A DNA stretch of 53,235 bases, taken from NCBI GenBank assembly GCA_000320545.1, contig ADNK01001594.1, positions 92,501 through 145,735 of the forward strand. Reading direction: 5' to 3'. A program made the position numbers and the translations under genes. Source of the stretch: Bigelowiella natans CCMP2755. Taxonomy: Eukaryota; Cercozoa; Chlorarachniophyceae. Under the pieces are notes generated by a model. That model saw only the letters and a list, made by a program, of their open reading frames with translations, searched no databases and was not told the DNA's origin. This document shows positions 53,214 to 53,235 of the stretch, one piece after another (the stretch's first letter is position 1; every line of letters begins with the position of its first letter).

Positions 53214-53235
53214 ACGAGTAAGTAAGTAGTAGAGT

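Noticed and set aside
1-53235. CRISPR array, rRNA, bacterial operon or prophage
   Set aside because: The direct repeats are microsatellites without spacers, no rRNA was recognised, and the gene structure is clearly eukaryotic.

Overview
This is nuclear DNA from an intron-rich eukaryote, most likely a unicellular protist or alga. The evidence is short exons with GT-AG (rarely GC-AG) introns of about 50-350 nt, spliceosomal acceptors after pyrimidine tracts, a kinesin, an MSP-domain protein, two secreted arylsulfatases and a Ty3/gypsy-type LTR retrotransposon, all in the standard code. I cannot name the lineage from sequence alone. Dinucleotide and trinucleotide microsatellites are exceptionally dense in about 1-17.4 kb, 32.7-36 kb and 49.5-53.2 kb, mostly inside introns, and sparser elsewhere.

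Layout. 1-12,893 (+): 3' part of a kinesin gene, 47 exons in phase. 14,298-17,420 (-): arylsulfatase A of this window, 8 exons, with two poly-Ser expansions. 17,966-18,481 (+): last exon of an unknown gene. 19,333-20,532 (-): nucleoside-hydrolase-family protein. It is divergent by 128 bp from 20,661-22,969 (+), a 13-exon FSH1/OVCA2-like serine hydrolase. 23,947-25,251 (+): MSP-domain protein with a C-terminal membrane segment (5' end unresolved). 26,600-28,066 (+): multipass membrane protein. 29,619-31,498 (+): second arylsulfatase, 2 exons. 32,192-about 36,450 (-): multi-exon gene of unknown function. 37,131-39,119 (+): intronless GARS-GART fusion of purine synthesis. 39,520-45,268: full-length LTR retrotransposon with LTRs I read as identical, a 4-bp target duplication and one gag-pol frame. 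46,319-48,837 (+): 13-exon gene of unknown function. 49,452-52,561 (-) and 52,715-53,115 (+): a second divergent pair of unknown genes.

The gene models were built by hand from splice sites, reading phase and family resemblance. Where all phases close to an exact multiple of three (kinesin, sulfatase A, sulfatase B, FSH hydrolase, MSP protein, membrane protein, 46.3 kb gene) I trust them; the others are flagged. The genes do not form an obvious pathway. The sulfatases are predicted to be secreted and could desulfate extracellular glycans. GARS-GART is housekeeping purine synthesis, and the nucleoside-hydrolase-family protein may act in purine or pyrimidine salvage. The most unusual item is the retrotransposon: its primer-binding site is not about 18 nt but an antisense copy of most of a tRNA-Glu, and its integrase has a shortened D-D-E spacing.
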